Positions 62,609 to 64,000 of a DNA stretch of 64,000 nucleotides are shown in pieces. The notes below the pieces were generated by a model. That model had not been told where the DNA came from. It did no database searches and saw only the letters and a program-made list of their open reading frames with translations. Each line of letters begins with the position of its first letter. The first letter of the stretch is position 1. The position numbers and the translations under genes are program-made. The stretch is from Pusillimonas sp. TS35. GTDB lineage: Bacteria; Pseudomonadota; Gammaproteobacteria; Burkholderiales; Burkholderiaceae_B. The stretch covers positions 186,001 through 250,000 of the forward strand of contig NZ_WWER01000001.1 in the NCBI RefSeq assembly GCF_009857885.1. The letters run 5' to 3'.

Positions 62609-63551
62609 ACGTGCTGGCTTGCTCAAGCCGCGCAATGTCCTTGGTTGACAGCGCGAGTTCCGTCGCGCGGATGAGGCTGTCCAACTGATCCAGCGTGGTT
62701 GCGCTGGCTATGGGGGCGGTGACACCTTCGCGGGCGATGAGCCAGGCGATAGCAACCTCTCCGGGCCGGGCGTTGTGGGTGGCGGCAACCTCATCCAGCG
62801 CCGCAAGAATGCCAAACCCGCGCTCATTCATGTAACCACGCGCACCGCCGCCACGCGGGCTTTTGCCCAGATCATCCTCGCTGCGGTATTTGCCGGTTAG
62901 AAAACCCCGGGCCAGGCCGTAATAGGGGGTGACGCCAATCTGCTCGGCCATTGCGAGGTCGCGCAGCGCACCCTCGTACGTGGCGCGGTCGTACAGGTTG
63001 TATTGCGGTTCAAGTACTTCGTAGCGGGGCAGACCGGCCTTTCGGGCTGCCTCGAGCGCCGCCGCAAGTTGCTCGGCGGAGTGATTGGAGGCGCCGATGG
63101 TGCGCACCTTGCCGGCTTTGATCAGCCGGTCGTACGCACCCAGTGTTTCTTCCAAGGGCGCCTCGGCGTCGAAGATATGCGAAAAATACACGTCAATATG
63201 ATCGGTTCGCAGCCGACGCAGCGAGTTCTCCACCTCCTTTTCTATCCATGCCGCGGAGAGCCCCTTACCATCGGGCATCTCCATGCCCACCTTGGTGATT
63301 ATCACCATTTGCGAGCGATTGCCGCGCATAGCCAACCATTCGCCAATTATCGTCTCCGACTCGCCCCCTTTGTTGCCCGATACCCAGGTCGAATACATAT
63401 CGGCGGTGTCAATGGCCTGGAAACCGGCGTCCGCAAAGCGATCCAGCAATTCGAATGAACGTTTCTTGTCTGCCGTCCAGCCAAAAACATTGGCACCCAG
63501 AACGAGCGGTGAGATTGAAATACCCGACTTGCCCAATTCCCTCTTTGTCAT
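62604..63551 (-). CDS. Aldo/keto reductase
   Basis: This 315-residue NADPH-dependent oxidoreductase has the complete catalytic tetrad D48, Y53, K87 and H125 (AIDTADMYS, IITKVG, VYFSHIFD). It begins KRELGKSGISISPLVLGANVFGW, typical of the YajO/Tas-like AKR branch, and has the cofactor segment PIASATTLDQLDSLIRA near the end. The start at 63551 has AAAGGAAC upstream; the frame to 63614 is open but lacks similarity. The substrate is unknown. Its stop codon lies inside a 13-bp tandem repeat. Confidence 0.92.
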   Translation of the reverse strand: MTKRELGKSGISISPLVLGANVFGWTADKKRSFELLDRFADAGFQAIDTADMYSTWVSGNKGGESETIIGEWLAMRGNRSQMVIITKVGMEMPDGKGLSAAWIEKEVENSLRRLRTDHIDVYFSHIFDAEAPLEETLGAYDRLIKAGKVRTIGASNHSAEQLAAALEAARKAGLPRYEVLEPQYNLYDRATYEGALRDLAMAEQIGVTPYYGLARGFLTGKYRSEDDLGKSPRGGGARGYMNERGFGILAALDEVAATHNARPGEVAIAWLIAREGVTAPIASATTLDQLDSLIRATELALSTKDIARLEQASTW

Positions 63552-63650
63552 ACGGCGTTCCTTTATTGCGCTTGTGGTTTGGGTCGGGTGTGTATGCGCT
63601 AACCCGATACCCAAGCCGCTACTGGTTTTTGCGATGTTGATTGCTTGATT

Positions 63651-64000
63651 TCAGCTTGCGCGCGTTACCGCATTGAAACGCGCTTCGGCTTCGCGGAAAA
63701 GTGTTTTGGCCGTTTCGAAATTCCAGGGGCCTTCGGTGAGAGTTTCAGGATCCCATTGGTGTCTTGGTCTCATTGGATGGAAGAAATCGCCGCCATAAAC
63801 ATGTATTGCGCAGGTCATTTTGCCGATCGGGTTTACCACTGAGTGAATGGTGTCCTGGCCCAACGCAGCGATGTCTCCCGCGCCCAGCGAGCGCGCGCTC
63901 GCGGCTTCGATGCCGGCCGGCGACCGGCGCCAGAAAATATTGTCTTCGCGGCCTGCATAAATGCCCACCACCGAAAACATCTGGTGGTCGTGCGGCATGA
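63651..64000 (-). CDS. Cysteine dioxygenase-like cupin (partial, 3' end of gene)
   Basis: This is the C-terminal ~115 residues of a cupin; the beginning is beyond the right edge. PHDHQMFSVVGIYAGREDNIFW supplies two iron-ligand histidines and the conserved GREDN motif, and GDIAALGQDTIHSVVNP supplies the third histidine. This arrangement is typical of the predicted metal-dependent enzymes related to cysteine dioxygenase and 3-mercaptopropionate dioxygenase. It lies on the same strand as and 99 bp upstream of the aldo-keto reductase gene, so they may be co-transcribed. Confidence 0.8.
   Translation of the reverse strand, partial: MPHDHQMFSVVGIYAGREDNIFWRRSPAGIEAASARSLGAGDIAALGQDTIHSVVNPIGKMTCAIHVYGGDFFHPMRPRHQWDPETLTEGPWNFETAKTLFREAEARFNAVTRAS

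Noticed and set aside
1-64000. CRISPR arrays, tRNA or rRNA genes, insertion sequences
   Set aside because: No regularly spaced repeats, no cloverleaf or rRNA-like segments and no transposase reading frames were seen.

Overview
The window looks like the chromosome of a betaproteobacterium of the Alcaligenaceae type (Bordetella/Achromobacter/Pusillimonas relatives). The clues are high G+C, a Bug-family (TctC-like) receptor, abundant GntR-FCD regulators, TRAP and NitT/TauT transporters, and the whole set of protein families. This placement is inference from gene content; there is no rRNA in the window.

Region 1 (1-3.7 kb, minus strand) is the front part of an Mrp/Pha-type cation/proton antiporter operon: a fused MrpA-MrpB protein, MrpC, and an MrpD cut by the window edge. 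Region 2 (3.9-15.3 kb) is an anaerobic-life block. It holds oxygen-independent coproporphyrinogen dehydrogenase (hemN), a Crp/Fnr-type regulator without iron-sulfur ligands, a heme-copper/NnrS-like membrane protein, a nitronate monooxygenase-like enzyme, the O2-independent ubiquinone genes ubiU, ubiV and ubiT with a TrhA/YqfA-like gene between them, and class III ribonucleotide reductase. FNR-like boxes precede hemN and the nmo-ubi run, and paired NrdR boxes precede nrdD. The reductase is split: a separate 66-residue ORF carries the glycyl-radical segment.

Region 3 (15.3-31.1 kb) contains gene remnants (SGNH hydrolase start, LysR end), a DUF2249 protein, a nuclease-helicase plus FAN1-type nuclease pair, a candidate small RNA, photolyase, a SpeD-SpeE fusion, GTP-dependent PEP carboxykinase, a PhoX phosphatase and a Fur-box-controlled TonB siderophore receptor. 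Region 4 (31.6-44.7 kb) has meso-diaminopimelate dehydrogenase, a Bug receptor, and an operon under a divergent GntR regulator. That operon encodes an ABC importer, an isocitrate-lyase-family lyase and a LeuC/LeuD-like hydratase, which suggests uptake, hydration and cleavage of a substituted maleate-type acid. A diheme cytochrome c, a flavoprotein, a DUF1059 protein and a small lipoprotein follow.

Region 5 (44.8-53.1 kb) is a hexonate/hexuronate operon: GntR regulator, UxuB, UxuA, TRAP DctPQM and an idonate/gulonate-type dehydrogenase, with a perfect FadR-like palindrome between regulator and operon. Region 6 (53.2-62.6 kb, minus strand) is the most unusual part: a three-gene operon of an unrecognised 707-residue cysteine-rich protein, an unrecognised 285-residue protein with faint kinase-like features, and a 1907-residue Rhs protein. 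The Rhs protein has no PAAR domain and ends in a putative permuted papain-fold hydrolase domain, with no immunity gene behind it. An AT-rich gene-free stretch lies upstream. The window ends with an aldo-keto reductase and a partial cysteine-dioxygenase-like cupin.
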